Below, piece after piece: positions 28,540-37,723 of a stretch of DNA of 64,000 nucleotides; position 1 is the stretch's first letter; the number at the start of each line of letters is the position of its first letter. The notes under the pieces are model-generated. The model did not search any database, had not been told where the DNA came from, and worked only from the letters and a program-made list of their open reading frames with translations. The stretch comes from Methylobacterium sp. WSM2598. Its GTDB lineage: Bacteria > Pseudomonadota > Alphaproteobacteria > Rhizobiales > Beijerinckiaceae. Position numbers and translations under genes: made by a program. The stretch is taken from positions 2,329,326 to 2,393,325 of the forward strand of contig NZ_KB900609.1 in the NCBI RefSeq assembly GCF_000379105.1. The letters run 5' to 3'.

Positions 28540-29442
28540 ATGCAGACAGTTTCCCTTTCCTGGCGCACGGCCGCCCTCGTGCTCGGCCTCGCCCTGCCCG
28601 CCGTCGCCCAGACGGCGCCCGCGCCGAACCCGGCGCCCGACACGGTGGTGGCCCGGGTCAACGGCAGCCCGGTCACGGCCGCCGACCTCGCGGTCGCGGC
28701 CGACGACCCGGCGCTCTCCCTGCCGGGCGTGAGCGACGAGCAGAAGAAGGGGCTCCTCGTCGACTACATGGTGGACCTCAAGCTCGGCGCCCAGGCCGCC
28801 GAGAAGGCCAAGGTCGCCGAGAGCCCGGACTTCACCCGCAAGCTCGCCTATTTCCGCGACAAGCTGCTGCTCGACGAGTACCTGGAGCGGGAGGCCAAGA
28901 AGGCCGTGACGCCCGAGGCGGCGCGCAAGCTCTACGACGACACCGTCAAGACGCTGAAGCCCGAGGAGGAGGTGCATGCGCGCCACATCCTCGTCGACAA
29001 CGAGGCCGACGCCAAGAAGATCGCGGCGCGGATCAAGGGCGGCGAGGACTTCTCCAAGGTGGCGGCCGAGACCTCCAAGGACCCCGGCTCCAAGGCCGAG
29101 GGCGGCGATCTCGGCTGGTTCACCAAGGAGCGCATGGTCCCGGCCTTCGCCGAGGCGGCCTTCAAGCTCGACCAGGGCAAGGTGTCGGACCCGGTCAAGA
29201 CGCAGTTCGGCTGGCACGTCATCAAGGTCGAGGAGAAGCGCACCAAGCCGGTGCCGGGCTTCGACGAGATGAAGGAGCAGATCGACACCTACCTGACGCG
29301 CAAGACGCAGCAGGACATCATCACCAAGCTGCGCGAGCAGGCGAAGATCGAGAAGACCGAGGCGCCCGCGCCGGCCAAACCGACCGAAGCCAAGCCGGCC
29401 GAAGCCAAGCCGACGGAAGCCAAGCCGGCCGAAGCCAAGTAG
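28540..29442 (+). CDS. Periplasmic parvulin-type peptidyl-prolyl isomerase
   Basis: The 300-residue protein has a signal peptide (residues 1-24), a SurA/PrsA-like helical chaperone region (VARVNGSPVTAADL, about 35-140) and a parvulin domain (about 145-235) with HARHILV, GGDLGWF, MVPAFAEAAF and FGWHVIKVEE. It should assist folding of exported proteins. The C-terminal 25 residues are a near-perfect repeat of K-P-T/A-E-A, built from a 15-base DNA repeat, and are probably disordered. Confidence 0.92.
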   Translation: MQTVSLSWRTAALVLGLALPAVAQTAPAPNPAPDTVVARVNGSPVTAADLAVAADDPALSLPGVSDEQKKGLLVDYMVDLKLGAQAAEKAKVAESPDFTRKLAYFRDKLLLDEYLEREAKKAVTPEAARKLYDDTVKTLKPEEEVHARHILVDNEADAKKIAARIKGGEDFSKVAAETSKDPGSKAEGGDLGWFTKERMVPAFAEAAFKLDQGKVSDPVKTQFGWHVIKVEEKRTKPVPGFDEMKEQIDTYLTRKTQQDIITKLREQAKIEKTEAPAPAKPTEAKPAEAKPTEAKPAEAK

Positions 29443-29477
29443 CGGCCCGCCGCGCGGGCGGCCCTCGGGCCGTCCCG

Positions 29478-29936
29478 TCACCAATGGTGCAGCACCACCG
29501 CGTCGGCGAGGCAGGCGGGTCGCTCCTGGCCCTCGATCTCGACCGTGACGCCGTAGGTCACCCGCAGCCCGCGCGGCGGCACGGGGGTCGCCGCCGCGAG
29601 CCGCACCCGGCCGCGCAGGCGCGCGCCCGCCAGGACCGGCGCCGGGAACCGGACGCGGTCGAGCCCGTAATTGAGGCTCAGCCGCAGGCCGTCCAGCCGG
29701 CGCAGTTCGGCGATGAACTGCGGCACCAGCGACAAGGTTAGGTAGCCGTGCGCCACCGTGGTGCCGTAGGGCGATTCGCGCGCGGCCCGCTCCGGATCGA
29801 CGTGGATCCACTGGCGATCCCCGGTCGCCTCCGCGAAGCGGTCGATCATCGCCTGATCCACGGTGATCCAGCCGCCGACGCCCAACTCCTGCCCGAGCGC
29901 CGCCGCCAGGGCCTCCGGCCCGTCGAATGCCTGCAT
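29478..29936 (-). CDS. MaoC/NodN-like hydratase
   Basis: The 152-residue hot-dog protein has the R-specific hydratase motif ATGDRQWIHVDPERA, with the catalytic Asp and His, and TVAHGYLTLSLVP. Single-domain MaoC/NodN relatives hydrate enoyl-CoA thioesters; the substrate is unknown. An upstream extension to 30107 runs through a palindromic repeat and is unlikely to be coding, so I chose MQAFDGPEAL at 29936. It converges on the parvulin gene with a 35-base gap. Confidence 0.85.
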   Translation of the reverse strand: MQAFDGPEALAAALGQELGVGGWITVDQAMIDRFAEATGDRQWIHVDPERAARESPYGTTVAHGYLTLSLVPQFIAELRRLDGLRLSLNYGLDRVRFPAPVLAGARLRGRVRLAAATPVPPRGLRVTYGVTVEIEGQERPACLADAVVLHHW

Positions 29937-30097
29937 GCCATCCTCCCGCCCGGAGCCGATCTCAACGGTCACCTCGCAGGACCGTTGGGGCCGTTCTGGA
30001 ATTTTCGCCAGGCCATTTTTCGTCAGGCCATCGGCGTGTGCCGCCACTTCGAGGTGGTCGGCGGCCCGATGCGTCGGCATCCCGGGCCGCCGGCATA

Positions 30098-30240
30098 GAT
30101 CCGACATCCGGCGGATTGCGTCGCCATGCGGATGTCGGCTTCGCTCAAGCGCCGCGCGGGCTCGTGATCCGACATCCGACGGATTGCGTCGCCATGCGGA
30201 TGTCGGCGTCGCTCACGCGCCGCGCGAGCTTGTCGTACGC
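30098..30240. repeat. Interspersed palindromic element, copies 2a and 2b in tandem
   Basis: Two adjacent 68-base units begin GATCCGACATCCG at 30098 and 30166 and differ at about five positions. Each folds as GACATCCG...CGGATGTC around a loop, followed by a GGCTTCGCTCAAGCGCC hairpin. A further hairpin CTGTCC...GGACAG follows copy 2b, as it does at the 56563 copy. Confidence 0.9.
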
Positions 30241-30431
30241 TGTCCGGATGCTCACGTCTGGACAGCGCATGCGAGCCTCGCCGGGCGCGATGCATCCGCG
30301 TTCGACGGGGGGATGATACTCCTGGAGAGTGTTCTACTTACCCCCCGGGGCGCCGGGCGCGAGGGCCGGGGCCCGTCGGTTCGGCCCGAGGATGCCCCGC
30401 CGGGCCGCCTCGCGACAGGGGAGTGCGTGCG
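30241..30431. other. Upstream region of the inositol-phosphate synthase gene
   Basis: Together with the repeat this makes a gap of almost 500 bases without a gene. It contains GATACTCCTGGAGAGT near 30315, flanked by G6 and C6 runs. A related ACTC/GAGT dyad precedes the [2Fe-2S] gene at 43825. AGGGGAG at 30417-30423 suits the TTG start at 30432. No coding capacity is evident. Confidence 0.4.
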
Positions 30432-31520
30432 TTGCGACAGAGGACTCTGCGGGTCGCCATCGCGGGCGTCGGGAACTGCGCGTCGTCCTTCGTCCAGGGC
30501 CTCACCTATTACCGCGGCGCCGCCCCGGACGAGGTGGTTCCGGGGCTGATGAACGTGGTGCTCGGGGGCTACCACGTGGCGGACGTGGAGGTGGTGGCGG
30601 CCTTCGACGTGTCGGCCGCCAAGGTCGGGCGCGACCTCGCCGAGGCGATCGCCGCGCCCCCGAACAACACGGCCCGCTTCGCCGAGGTCGCGCCGACCGG
30701 CGTGACCGTCGCCCGCGGCCCGACCCTCGACGGGATCGGGCGCTACCTGCGCGACATGGTGCCGGAATCGGGCGAGGCCCCGGTCGACGTGGCGGCGGCG
30801 CTGGAGCGCGCGGGAGCGGAGATCCTGGTCTCCTACCTGCCGGTCGGGTCGCAGGCCGCCACCGAGCACTACGCCGAGGCGGCGCTCAGGGCCGGCTGCG
30901 CCTTCGTCAACTGCATCCCGGTCTTCATCGCCTCCAACCCCGAGTGGCGGGCGCGCTTCGCGGCGCGCCGCCTCCCGCTGATCGGCGACGACATCAAGAG
31001 CCAGGTCGGCGCGACCATCGTCCACCGCACGCTCGCGCACCTGTTCGGCGAGCGGGGCGTGCGCCTCGACCGCACCTACCAGCTCAATTTCGGCGGCAAT
31101 TCCGACTTCCGCAACATGCTGGAGCGCGAGCGCCTCGAATCGAAAAAGATCTCGAAGACCCAGGCGGTCACCAGCCAGGTCGACCGGCCTCTGGATCCCT
31201 CCGACATCCATGTCGGGCCGAGCGACTACGTGCCCTGGCTGAGCGACCGCAAATGGGCGCATATCCGCCTCGAAGGCACCGCCTTCGGGGGCGTGCCGCT
31301 CAACCTCGAACTCAAGCTTGAGGTCTGGGATTCGCCGAACTCGGCCGGCATCGTCATCGACGCGGTGCGCTGCGCCAAGCTCGCCCTGGACCGCCGCCTC
31401 GGCGGGGCGCTCACCGGCCCGTCGAGCTGGTTCATGAAGTCGCCCCCGCAGCAATTCAGCGACGAGGAGGCGCATCGGCGCACGCTCCGCTTCGTGGCCG
31501 GGGAATCCGAGCCCGGCTGA
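30432..31520 (+). CDS. Inositol-3-phosphate synthase family protein
   Basis: The 362-residue NAD-dependent enzyme matches bacterial Ino1: [13 protein letters not shown] at the nucleotide-binding site, [33 protein letters not shown] and [14 protein letters not shown]. It converts glucose-6-phosphate to inositol-3-phosphate. The sequence resembles the short actinobacterial type. AGGGGAG lies 8 bases before the TTG at 30432; a GTG at 30423 would add three residues but overlaps that site. An inositol-monophosphatase family gene occurs at the far end of the window but is not linked. Such a gene is uncommon in alphaproteobacteria, so transfer is possible. Confidence 0.85.
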   Translation: MRQRTLRVAIAGVGNCASSFVQGLTYYRGAAPDEVVPGLMNVVLGGYHVADVEVVAAFDVSAAKVGRDLAEAIAAPPNNTARFAEVAPTGVTVARGPTLDGIGRYLRDMVPESGEAPVDVAAALERAGAEILVSYLPVGSQAATEHYAEAALRAGCAFVNCIPVFIASNPEWRARFAARRLPLIGDDIKSQVGATIVHRTLAHLFGERGVRLDRTYQLNFGGNSDFRNMLERERLESKKISKTQAVTSQVDRPLDPSDIHVGPSDYVPWLSDRKWAHIRLEGTAFGGVPLNLELKLEVWDSPNSAGIVIDAVRCAKLALDRRLGGALTGPSSWFMKSPPQQFSDEEAHRRTLRFVAGESEPG

Positions 31521-31747
31521 GCGCCCGCCATCTCGCGCGACCGGCGGGAATGCGGCCAGTTGATCGCCGTGCGAGAGCTCGCGATCGGATCGCACGCCCG
31601 TGATCTCGCCTCCACTTGCCTGACTCGGCGCTTCGCGTATTGTCCCGGGACCACGAACCGGTCGGTGCTGCGTCAAGGCTCACAGCAGGCTTTCGTGAAC
31701 TTGCTGTCGATGGCGCGCGACGCTCGGACCCCATGGGAGGCGTCACG

Positions 31748-32479
31748 ATGTTTCGCAAATGCGTCGCCGAAGGCATCGGCACCTTCTGGCTGACATTCGC
31801 CGGGTGCGGCAGCGCGGTGATCTCCGCCGCCTTCCCGCAGGTCGGGATCGGGCTCCTGGGCGTCGCCCTCGCCTTCGGACTGACCGTGCTCACCATGGCC
31901 TACACGATCGGGCCGATCTCCGGCTGCCACCTGAACCCGGCGGTCACGATCGGGCTCGCGGTCGGGGGGCGGTTCCCCTCGAAGGAGATCGGCCCCTACG
32001 TGGGCGCGCAGGTGGCGGGGGCGGTGGTCGCGGCCATGCTGCTCTACGTGATCGCCAGCGGGGCGCCCGGCTTCGACGCCGCCAAGGGCTTCGCCGCCAA
32101 CGGCTACGGGGCGCACTCGCCCGGCGGCTACGGGGTCGGCTCCGCCTTCCTGGCCGAGGTCGTGCTCACCATGATGTTCCTGTTCATCATCATGGGCGCC
32201 ACGCACGGGAAGGCGCCGGCCGGCTTCGCGCCGATCGCCATCGGGCTCGGCCTGACGCTGATCCACCTCGTCGGCATTCCGATCACCAACCTGTCGGTGA
32301 ACCCCGCCCGCAGCACCGGACCGGCCCTGGTCGCCGGCAGCTGGGCGGTGTTCCAGCTCTGGCTGTTCTGGGTCGCGCCGATCCTGGGCGGCGCGCTCGG
32401 GGGCAAGCTCTTCCGCTGGCTGAGCGAGGAACCCGCGGCCGAGGTCACGGGCGCCGCCCCGAAGCCCGCCGTCCCGTGA
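31748..32479 (+). CDS. aqpZ: Aquaporin Z-type water channel
   Basis: The 243-residue MIP channel has six transmembrane helices and both NPA loops (HLNPAVT and SVNPARSTG). [18 protein letters not shown] at the N-terminus matches AqpZ. It is expected to conduct water across the inner membrane, and the Arg after the second NPA fits a water-selective filter. GGGAGG lies about 7 bases before the ATG at 31748; the longer upstream frame is not needed. A hydrophilic tail of about 15 residues ends it. Confidence 0.93.
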   Translation: MFRKCVAEGIGTFWLTFAGCGSAVISAAFPQVGIGLLGVALAFGLTVLTMAYTIGPISGCHLNPAVTIGLAVGGRFPSKEIGPYVGAQVAGAVVAAMLLYVIASGAPGFDAAKGFAANGYGAHSPGGYGVGSAFLAEVVLTMMFLFIIMGATHGKAPAGFAPIAIGLGLTLIHLVGIPITNLSVNPARSTGPALVAGSWAVFQLWLFWVAPILGGALGGKLFRWLSEEPAAEVTGAAPKPAVP

Positions 32480-32497
32480 GCCTCACACCAGACGTCC

Positions 32498-33202
32498 TCA
32501 GGCCAGACGCCAGTCGATCGCGGGCCTGCCCTTCTCGGCGAGCCAGGCATTCGCCCGGCTGAACGGCCGGGCGCCCCGGAAGTCGCCCCGGCGGTTGAGG
32601 GGCGAGGGGTGGCCGGCTTCGAGGACGAGGTGGCGGTCGCGGTCGACGAGGGCCGCCCGTCGCCGGGCCGGCGCGCCCCAGAGCAGGAAGGCGACCGCCT
32701 CCTGCCGCGCGGAGACCGCCGCGACGGCCTGATCGGTGAGGTCCGACCAGCCGAGGGCGAGGTGGGCGCCGGATTGTCCGGCCTCGACGGTCAGCGCCGT
32801 GTTGAGCAGGAGGACGCCCTGGCGCGCCCAGGCGCTGAGGTCGCCCGTCTTCGGCATCGGCGCGCCGGTATCCTCCGCCATCTCGGCGAGGATGACCCGC
32901 AGCGAGGCCGGCAGGCGCCGGGCGCCGCGATACGAGAAGGCGAGGCCGTGCGCGTCGCCCGGCGTCGGATAGGGGTCCTGGCCGAGGATCACGGCCCGCA
33001 CCTCGGGGAGCGGCGTCAGGGTCAGGGCGGCGAAGACGCTGTCGGGCGAGGGCAGGATCACGGCGCCCTGGGCCCGCCTCGCATCGACCGCCTCCGCGAC
33101 CCGCTCGGCGCTGCCGTCCTGGAAGAAGGGCAGGGCGAGCCAGGGCGAGCCGCTCGCGCGGAAGCGGGAGAGCGCCCCCGCGACGGTGTCGGCATCTCGC
33201 AT
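32498..33202 (-). CDS. ung: Uracil-DNA glycosylase, family 1
   Basis: Ung removes uracil from DNA to start base-excision repair. The 234 residues carry the water-activating motif GQDPYPTPGDAHGLAFS with the catalytic Asp, LLLNTALTV, and the minor-groove loop HPSPLN with its His (HPSPLS in E. coli). Length is normal for family 1. It lies 12 bases downstream of the phosphoesterase gene on the same strand. A second uracil-glycosylase-type gene lies at 40348. Confidence 0.94.
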   Translation of the reverse strand: MRDADTVAGALSRFRASGSPWLALPFFQDGSAERVAEAVDARRAQGAVILPSPDSVFAALTLTPLPEVRAVILGQDPYPTPGDAHGLAFSYRGARRLPASLRVILAEMAEDTGAPMPKTGDLSAWARQGVLLLNTALTVEAGQSGAHLALGWSDLTDQAVAAVSARQEAVAFLLWGAPARRRAALVDRDRHLVLEAGHPSPLNRRGDFRGARPFSRANAWLAEKGRPAIDWRLA

Positions 33203-33214
33203 CGGGACTCGGAC

Positions 33215-34732
33215 TCAGCGCATCAGGATGCGCCCGGCCTCGATCGAGACCGGCGCGTGCGTGCGGATGTAGGTCATCACCGCGTTGGCGACGAGCGTCC
33301 CGTCGGTGGCGCCGATCAGGGTGCGGCCCTCCGCCAGCATGCCGTAGCCGTTGCCGCCGCCGAGCATGAAGTTGTTCGACGCCACGGTGTAGCGCCGCTG
33401 CGGATCGAGGGGCTCGGCACCGACCCGCACCTCGATCACGCGCTGGCCGACCGGGGCCTTCGCCGCCACCGTGACGGTGAGGCCCGAGACCTGCGGGAAG
33501 CGTCCCGCGGGATGCCCCACCTCGGCGAAGCCGTTCTCCAGGGCCGCCCGCACCTGCGCGCCGCTGATCTCGACCAGCACGGTCGTGTTGCCGAAGGGGA
33601 GTTCGGTGAGCACGTCGCGGCGGCTCAGCACGCTGCCCGCCCGGTAGAGCCGGTTGCCGCGGATGCCGCCCCCGTTGGTGATGGCGAGGGCCGCGCCGGT
33701 CGCGTCGCGCAGCGCGTCCGCCACGAGGTTGCCGAAGGTCGACTCGGAGGCCCGGACGGTGGAGATCCGGGTGTCGAGATCCGTCCCGGTGCGGCCGAGC
33801 GGCAGGTCGAGTTCGCGGGAGAGCTCCGCCTCCAGCCGGTCCACGGCGGCCTGGACCTCCGGGTCCGGCTCGATCGCGCTCGAATCGTGGATGCGGAAGC
33901 GCGGCACCCAGATCGCCCGGCGCTCCTGGCCGGTGCCGCGGACCTCGATCCGGATGTCGACCGCCGTGACGTAGTTCGCCTCCTCGCTCGATTCCACGAA
34001 GACGGTGCGGCCGTCGTAGCCGAGCGCGAGGTCGTGGTCGTGGCCCGACAGGACCACGTCGGCGAGGCGGCTCGCCACCAGCGCCTGGTCGGTGGCCCGG
34101 TCCGTGTGGGCGACGGCGACCACGAACTCGGCCCCGGCGGCCCGGAGCGACGCGGCTTCGCGGCGCAGCGTCTCCAGGGCCGGGCCGAAGCGCCAATCGC
34201 CCGATTGCGACTTCGAGGGCGTCTCCGGCAGGGCGATGCCGACCACGCCGACCCTGACGCCGCCGAGATCCAGCACCTCGGCATCCTGCAGGCCCGGGAG
34301 CCGCGACCCGTCCGCCTGGCGCAGGTTGGCGGCGAAGACCGGGAAATTCGCCTCCGCCATCCGCTCGCGGAACACCGCCTGGCCGAAATCGAACTCGTGA
34401 TTGCCGGGCACGAACACGTCCGGACGGATGAGGTTGGTGAGGGCGACGATGTGCCGGCCCTGGTCGAAGCCCGACATCAGCGAGGGCGAGAGCGTGTCGC
34501 CGGCGTGGCAGACCAGGACCGGCACCCCGCGGGCGCGCTCCTGCTTGACGATGGCGGCGAGCTTCGGGAAGCCGCCGCGCCCGTCCCGCGCGCCCATCCG
34601 GTAGATGTCGTTGACGAGGACCAGGGTGAAGTCGACGTCGGGGCCGAAGGCCCGCGCCGGCCCGCCCGCGAGCGTGGCGGAGAGACCGGCGAGGCCGAGG
34701 CCGAACGTCTCGCGGCGGCTGGGGCGCGGCAT
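33215..34732 (-). CDS. Exported 5'-nucleotidase/metallophosphoesterase family protein
   Basis: The 505 residues start with a Tat-like signal (SRRETFGLGLAGLSATLAGG). A calcineurin-like domain follows with GDTLSPS, PGNHEFDFG and SGHDHD. The C-terminal 5'-nucleotidase domain has STFGNLVADALRDATGA, NGGGIRG and FMLGGGNGYGM. Family enzymes hydrolyse nucleotides or UDP-sugars in the periplasm. The first metal motif is VNDIY where many members have NDxH, so one metal ligand is replaced by Tyr; such a subgroup is known. The start at 34732 begins just before the signal. Confidence 0.9.
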   Translation of the reverse strand: MPRPSRRETFGLGLAGLSATLAGGPARAFGPDVDFTLVLVNDIYRMGARDGRGGFPKLAAIVKQERARGVPVLVCHAGDTLSPSLMSGFDQGRHIVALTNLIRPDVFVPGNHEFDFGQAVFRERMAEANFPVFAANLRQADGSRLPGLQDAEVLDLGGVRVGVVGIALPETPSKSQSGDWRFGPALETLRREAASLRAAGAEFVVAVAHTDRATDQALVASRLADVVLSGHDHDLALGYDGRTVFVESSEEANYVTAVDIRIEVRGTGQERRAIWVPRFRIHDSSAIEPDPEVQAAVDRLEAELSRELDLPLGRTGTDLDTRISTVRASESTFGNLVADALRDATGAALAITNGGGIRGNRLYRAGSVLSRRDVLTELPFGNTTVLVEISGAQVRAALENGFAEVGHPAGRFPQVSGLTVTVAAKAPVGQRVIEVRVGAEPLDPQRRYTVASNNFMLGGGNGYGMLAEGRTLIGATDGTLVANAVMTYIRTHAPVSIEAGRILMR

Positions 34733-34806
34733 GGGCGACCTTTCGGCTGGGAGAGGATCCGCCCCTCTGTGGCCGAGCTTCTTGACCGGGGAAAGACGCC
34801 CCGCGG

Positions 34807-35412
34807 TCAGGGCGGGGCTGGGCCGACGAAGCGCGGATCCGTCCCGAACAGCCGCGCCATGGCGCGGGCCGTGCCAATGAAGCGCGCGCCCTGGGGCGTC
34901 AGGCGGTAGCGGTCGCCCTCGCGCACGAGGTTGCCGGAGGCCACCTGCTCGTCGAGGCGTCGGGGGATCTGGGCCCAATCCGCGACGTAGACGCGCAGGA
35001 ACGCGTCCTCGACGGCGCGCCGCTCGAGCCCCTCGGGCGCCCCGGCGAAGCGGCCGAGCAGGAAGACGGAGATCGAGCGGTCGATCGTGACCGGGCCGAG
35101 GGTGAAGAAGGCGAGCAGGAGCGCCACCGCGGTGACGCTCGCCCCGAGCGCGTCCCGCCGCGCGAGGTCGAGGCCGAAGCGGCGGCGCCCCGTCACCCAG
35201 GCCATCGCGGCGCCGAGGAGGAGGAGCGTCAGGCCGAGCCCGGCGAGGCCGCGGTAGAACAGGATCGGCAGGAAGCCGAACACGCCGAGGCGGATGACCG
35301 CCAGGAACAGGGCCGCGCCGAGGAGGAGCGCGAATCCGTAGGTGAGGGCGGCCGCCAGGAGGCCGCGCAGGAACCTGCCCGTCATCGTCCGATCTTCCGG
35401 CCCGACACTCAT
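34807..35412 (-). CDS. Membrane protein of unknown function, coupled to the upstream gene
   Basis: The 201-residue protein has four hydrophobic helices in the first 110 residues (FLRGLLAAALTYGFALLLGA is the first). A cytoplasmic domain of about 80 residues resembles a winged-helix-like fold (LASGN-type turn, GDRYRLTPQGARFIGTARAM). The ATG at 35412 overlaps the upstream stop (ATGA), showing translational coupling. An internal ATG at 35385 is possible. The upstream partner is a large multispanning protein. I recognise no family. Confidence 0.7.
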   Translation of the reverse strand: MSVGPEDRTMTGRFLRGLLAAALTYGFALLLGAALFLAVIRLGVFGFLPILFYRGLAGLGLTLLLLGAAMAWVTGRRRFGLDLARRDALGASVTAVALLLAFFTLGPVTIDRSISVFLLGRFAGAPEGLERRAVEDAFLRVYVADWAQIPRRLDEQVASGNLVREGDRYRLTPQGARFIGTARAMARLFGTDPRFVGPAPP

Positions 35413-37454
35413 GGCGCGCGGGCGGCCGGCGGGACCGCGAACAGCATCACGCCCGCGTTGGCGTGGCGGGGCGTCGCGGCGCGCGGCCAGGCGCCGGGCG
35501 CCGCGAAGACCGGATCGAGCGCCGTCACCACCAGCACGTCGACGCCCGCGGAGGCGGCGCGGCCCATCGCCTCGGAGAGAGTGAGGGAGGGATCGGCGAA
35601 GATCGGGGAAAGGCGCGCGATGCGGGCCGCCACCTCCTGCTTGGCGGCGCCGAACAGGATGCCGTTGTAGGGATCCGACACCGCCGTGCGGAAGCGCCCG
35701 TAGAGCCCGTAGCCGAAGGCCCGGTTGCGGGTGGGGTCGGGCCGCCCCTGCACCACGGTGCCGGCCGGGAGGTTGCGGTCGAGCCAGTCCCAGGCGGCGC
35801 GCTCCTGGGGCAGGAGGGCGATCTCCTCGGCCGTCATCACGGAGTTTCGCCGGTACTGGACCATCCCGTAGGCCTCGCCGACGAAGCCGAGCCCCATGCA
35901 GGCGAGGAAGCCCAGGGCGGCCCGGCGCGACCCGCCGAGGACCGGCGAGGGGCGCAGCGCGAAGCTCGCCCGCAGGGCGGCGAGCGTCCAGAGCAGCGCG
36001 GCGAGCTGCGCGAACAGCATGACCCGCCAGCCGAGGTCGTTGAACAGGACGCTGGAGCGCAGGAAGGAGCCGATCAGGAGCGACGCCAGCGCGGCGAGGG
36101 CGAGGAGCACCGCGAGTTCGCTGCGCGGGCGCGACAGGGCGCCGTCGCGCCAGAAGGCGAGCGTGCCGATCAGGAAGGCGCCGAATTCGAGGCCGTAGCT
36201 GAGGGGCAGGGCGATCAGGTTGGTGAGGGACTGGATCGCGCTGTCCGGCGGCAGGACCGTGTCGGCGATGATGAACTTGCGGATCTGCAGGGCGAGGGGC
36301 GGCTCGGCGCCGAGGACGCGGCCGCGCAGGATCGAGGCGAGCCACGCGCCCGCGAGGGCCAGGGCGAGGGCGCCCGAGAGGAGGCCCCGCGCGACGCTCG
36401 CCCAGCGTCGCCGCCACGCGAGCCGCCCGAGCCAGAGGGCGAGCGTCGCCGCCGCCCCGATCGCGAGGTAGATCGAGAGGCCGGCGAGGGACGCGAAGGC
36501 GAGGCCGGCGAGCGCGACCCGGCGCAGGCTGCGCGAGCGGTCGGCCGGCGCCTCGTCCTCGGCGGCGAGCGCCATCAGGCCCACCATGGCGGCGACGAGG
36601 CCGGCCACGTGGTGCGGCACCCAGAGCGCGCTGGTGAGCCACGCCGCGACCTGCTCGTTCCACTGCTCGAAATCGGCGAGCCAGTTCTCGCCGCCCGACA
36701 GGACGCCGATCGCGGCCACGCCGAGGATGTCGAGCCCGGTCGTGAGCAGGAGGAGGACCAGCCACGCGCCGATGCTCCAGGCGCCGGGACGCGGCCGGTC
36801 GAGGCGGGCGGCGGCGTAGACGGTCCGGGCGAGGGCGAAGAGCACGGGCCCCGTCCAGAGGGCGAGCCCGAAGGCCGCCTGCCGGCCCGCGATCGCTCCC
36901 AGGCCGAGGCGCTCGACCGCGGCGGTCAGCGCGTAGAAGAAGTAGTAGTAGACCGCCGGCCGCTCCGCGGTGAGGAAGGTCGGGTCGTAGGGAGGCGTGC
37001 CGGCCTCCGCGATGGCCCAGGTTGCGGCGGCGTGCTTGACGTAATCCGCCATCAGCACGCTGCGCAGGGCCCCGCCCGTCACGGGCCAGTCGACCAGCAT
37101 CAGCGTCGCGAAGGCGGCGTAGAGCGCCATCCCGAGCAAGGTCCGCACCAGCACGCCCCGCGGCACGGGATCGGGGGCCGGCCGCGCCAGCAGGACGGTG
37201 CCCGGCACCGCCAGGGCGAGCGCGGCCGCGACCATCGCCCCGGGGCCGAGCCGCCCGGCGAGGTCGAGGAGCACGGGCAGGCCCGCGAGGCCGGCGAGGA
37301 GCGCGAGCGCGGCCCGGTCGAGGCGCGTGCGCGCCTCCTGCCAGCCGGGCATCGCCAGGCCCTGGGCGAGCAGCGCCCCGGGGCCGAGCAGGACCGGCCC
37401 GGCCAGGAGCCCGGCGAGCAGCGTGCCGGGGACGTCGTAGGGGAGACTGAGCAC
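35409..37454 (-). CDS. Large multispanning membrane protein, GT-C glycosyltransferase-like
   Basis: The 681-residue protein has roughly 13-15 hydrophobic helices and a soluble C-terminal domain of about 110 residues (RAAWDWLDRNLPAGTVVQG onward). Early loops carry LMADYVKHAAATWAIAEAG and an aromatic run, AVYYYFFYALTA. The general plan resembles GT-C enzymes or DUF2298-like proteins that use polyprenyl-phosphate sugars, but I cannot locate a definite catalytic Asp/Glu pair. It is translationally coupled to the next gene. The call is structural only. Confidence 0.65.
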   Translation of the reverse strand: MLSLPYDVPGTLLAGLLAGPVLLGPGALLAQGLAMPGWQEARTRLDRAALALLAGLAGLPVLLDLAGRLGPGAMVAAALALAVPGTVLLARPAPDPVPRGVLVRTLLGMALYAAFATLMLVDWPVTGGALRSVLMADYVKHAAATWAIAEAGTPPYDPTFLTAERPAVYYYFFYALTAAVERLGLGAIAGRQAAFGLALWTGPVLFALARTVYAAARLDRPRPGAWSIGAWLVLLLLTTGLDILGVAAIGVLSGGENWLADFEQWNEQVAAWLTSALWVPHHVAGLVAAMVGLMALAAEDEAPADRSRSLRRVALAGLAFASLAGLSIYLAIGAAATLALWLGRLAWRRRWASVARGLLSGALALALAGAWLASILRGRVLGAEPPLALQIRKFIIADTVLPPDSAIQSLTNLIALPLSYGLEFGAFLIGTLAFWRDGALSRPRSELAVLLALAALASLLIGSFLRSSVLFNDLGWRVMLFAQLAALLWTLAALRASFALRPSPVLGGSRRAALGFLACMGLGFVGEAYGMVQYRRNSVMTAEEIALLPQERAAWDWLDRNLPAGTVVQGRPDPTRNRAFGYGLYGRFRTAVSDPYNGILFGAAKQEVAARIARLSPIFADPSLTLSEAMGRAASAGVDVLVVTALDPVFAAPGAWPRAATPRHANAGVMLFAVPPAARAP

Positions 37455-37638
37455 CGCTGAGTGGTCCGGATCAACCTTGCCGAGATTCGCCCCGGAGGCC
37501 GGGATCCCGCGTCTGCGCGACGCGGCGACGCTGGGCCGGCGGCGCGGTCACCAGGAAAGCGCCGTCATGGTCAAGATTTCGTTGTCGCCGCGCGGGCGCC
37601 GCGCGACCTTCGCCACGGGGCTGCTGCGTCTCGACGCG

Positions 37639-37666
37639 TTGGATCGGGCCGGCGCCGCGCTATGTA
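37639..37666 (+). promoter_or_regulatory. Probable promoter of hemH
   Basis: TTGGAT (37639-37644), a 16-base GC-rich spacer and TATGTA (37661-37666) lie 57 bases upstream of the hemH ATG. Confidence 0.5.
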
Positions 37667-37723
37667 AGGCGCGGTGCGGAACGACGCCGCGGCGAGGCTC
37701 CGGCGTAACCTGATCGGACGGAC

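Noticed and set aside
37567..37713. 48-codon frame (MVKISLSPRGRR) upstream of hemH
   Set aside because: It spans the probable hemH promoter and has no recognisable similarity; kept only as a remote possibility.
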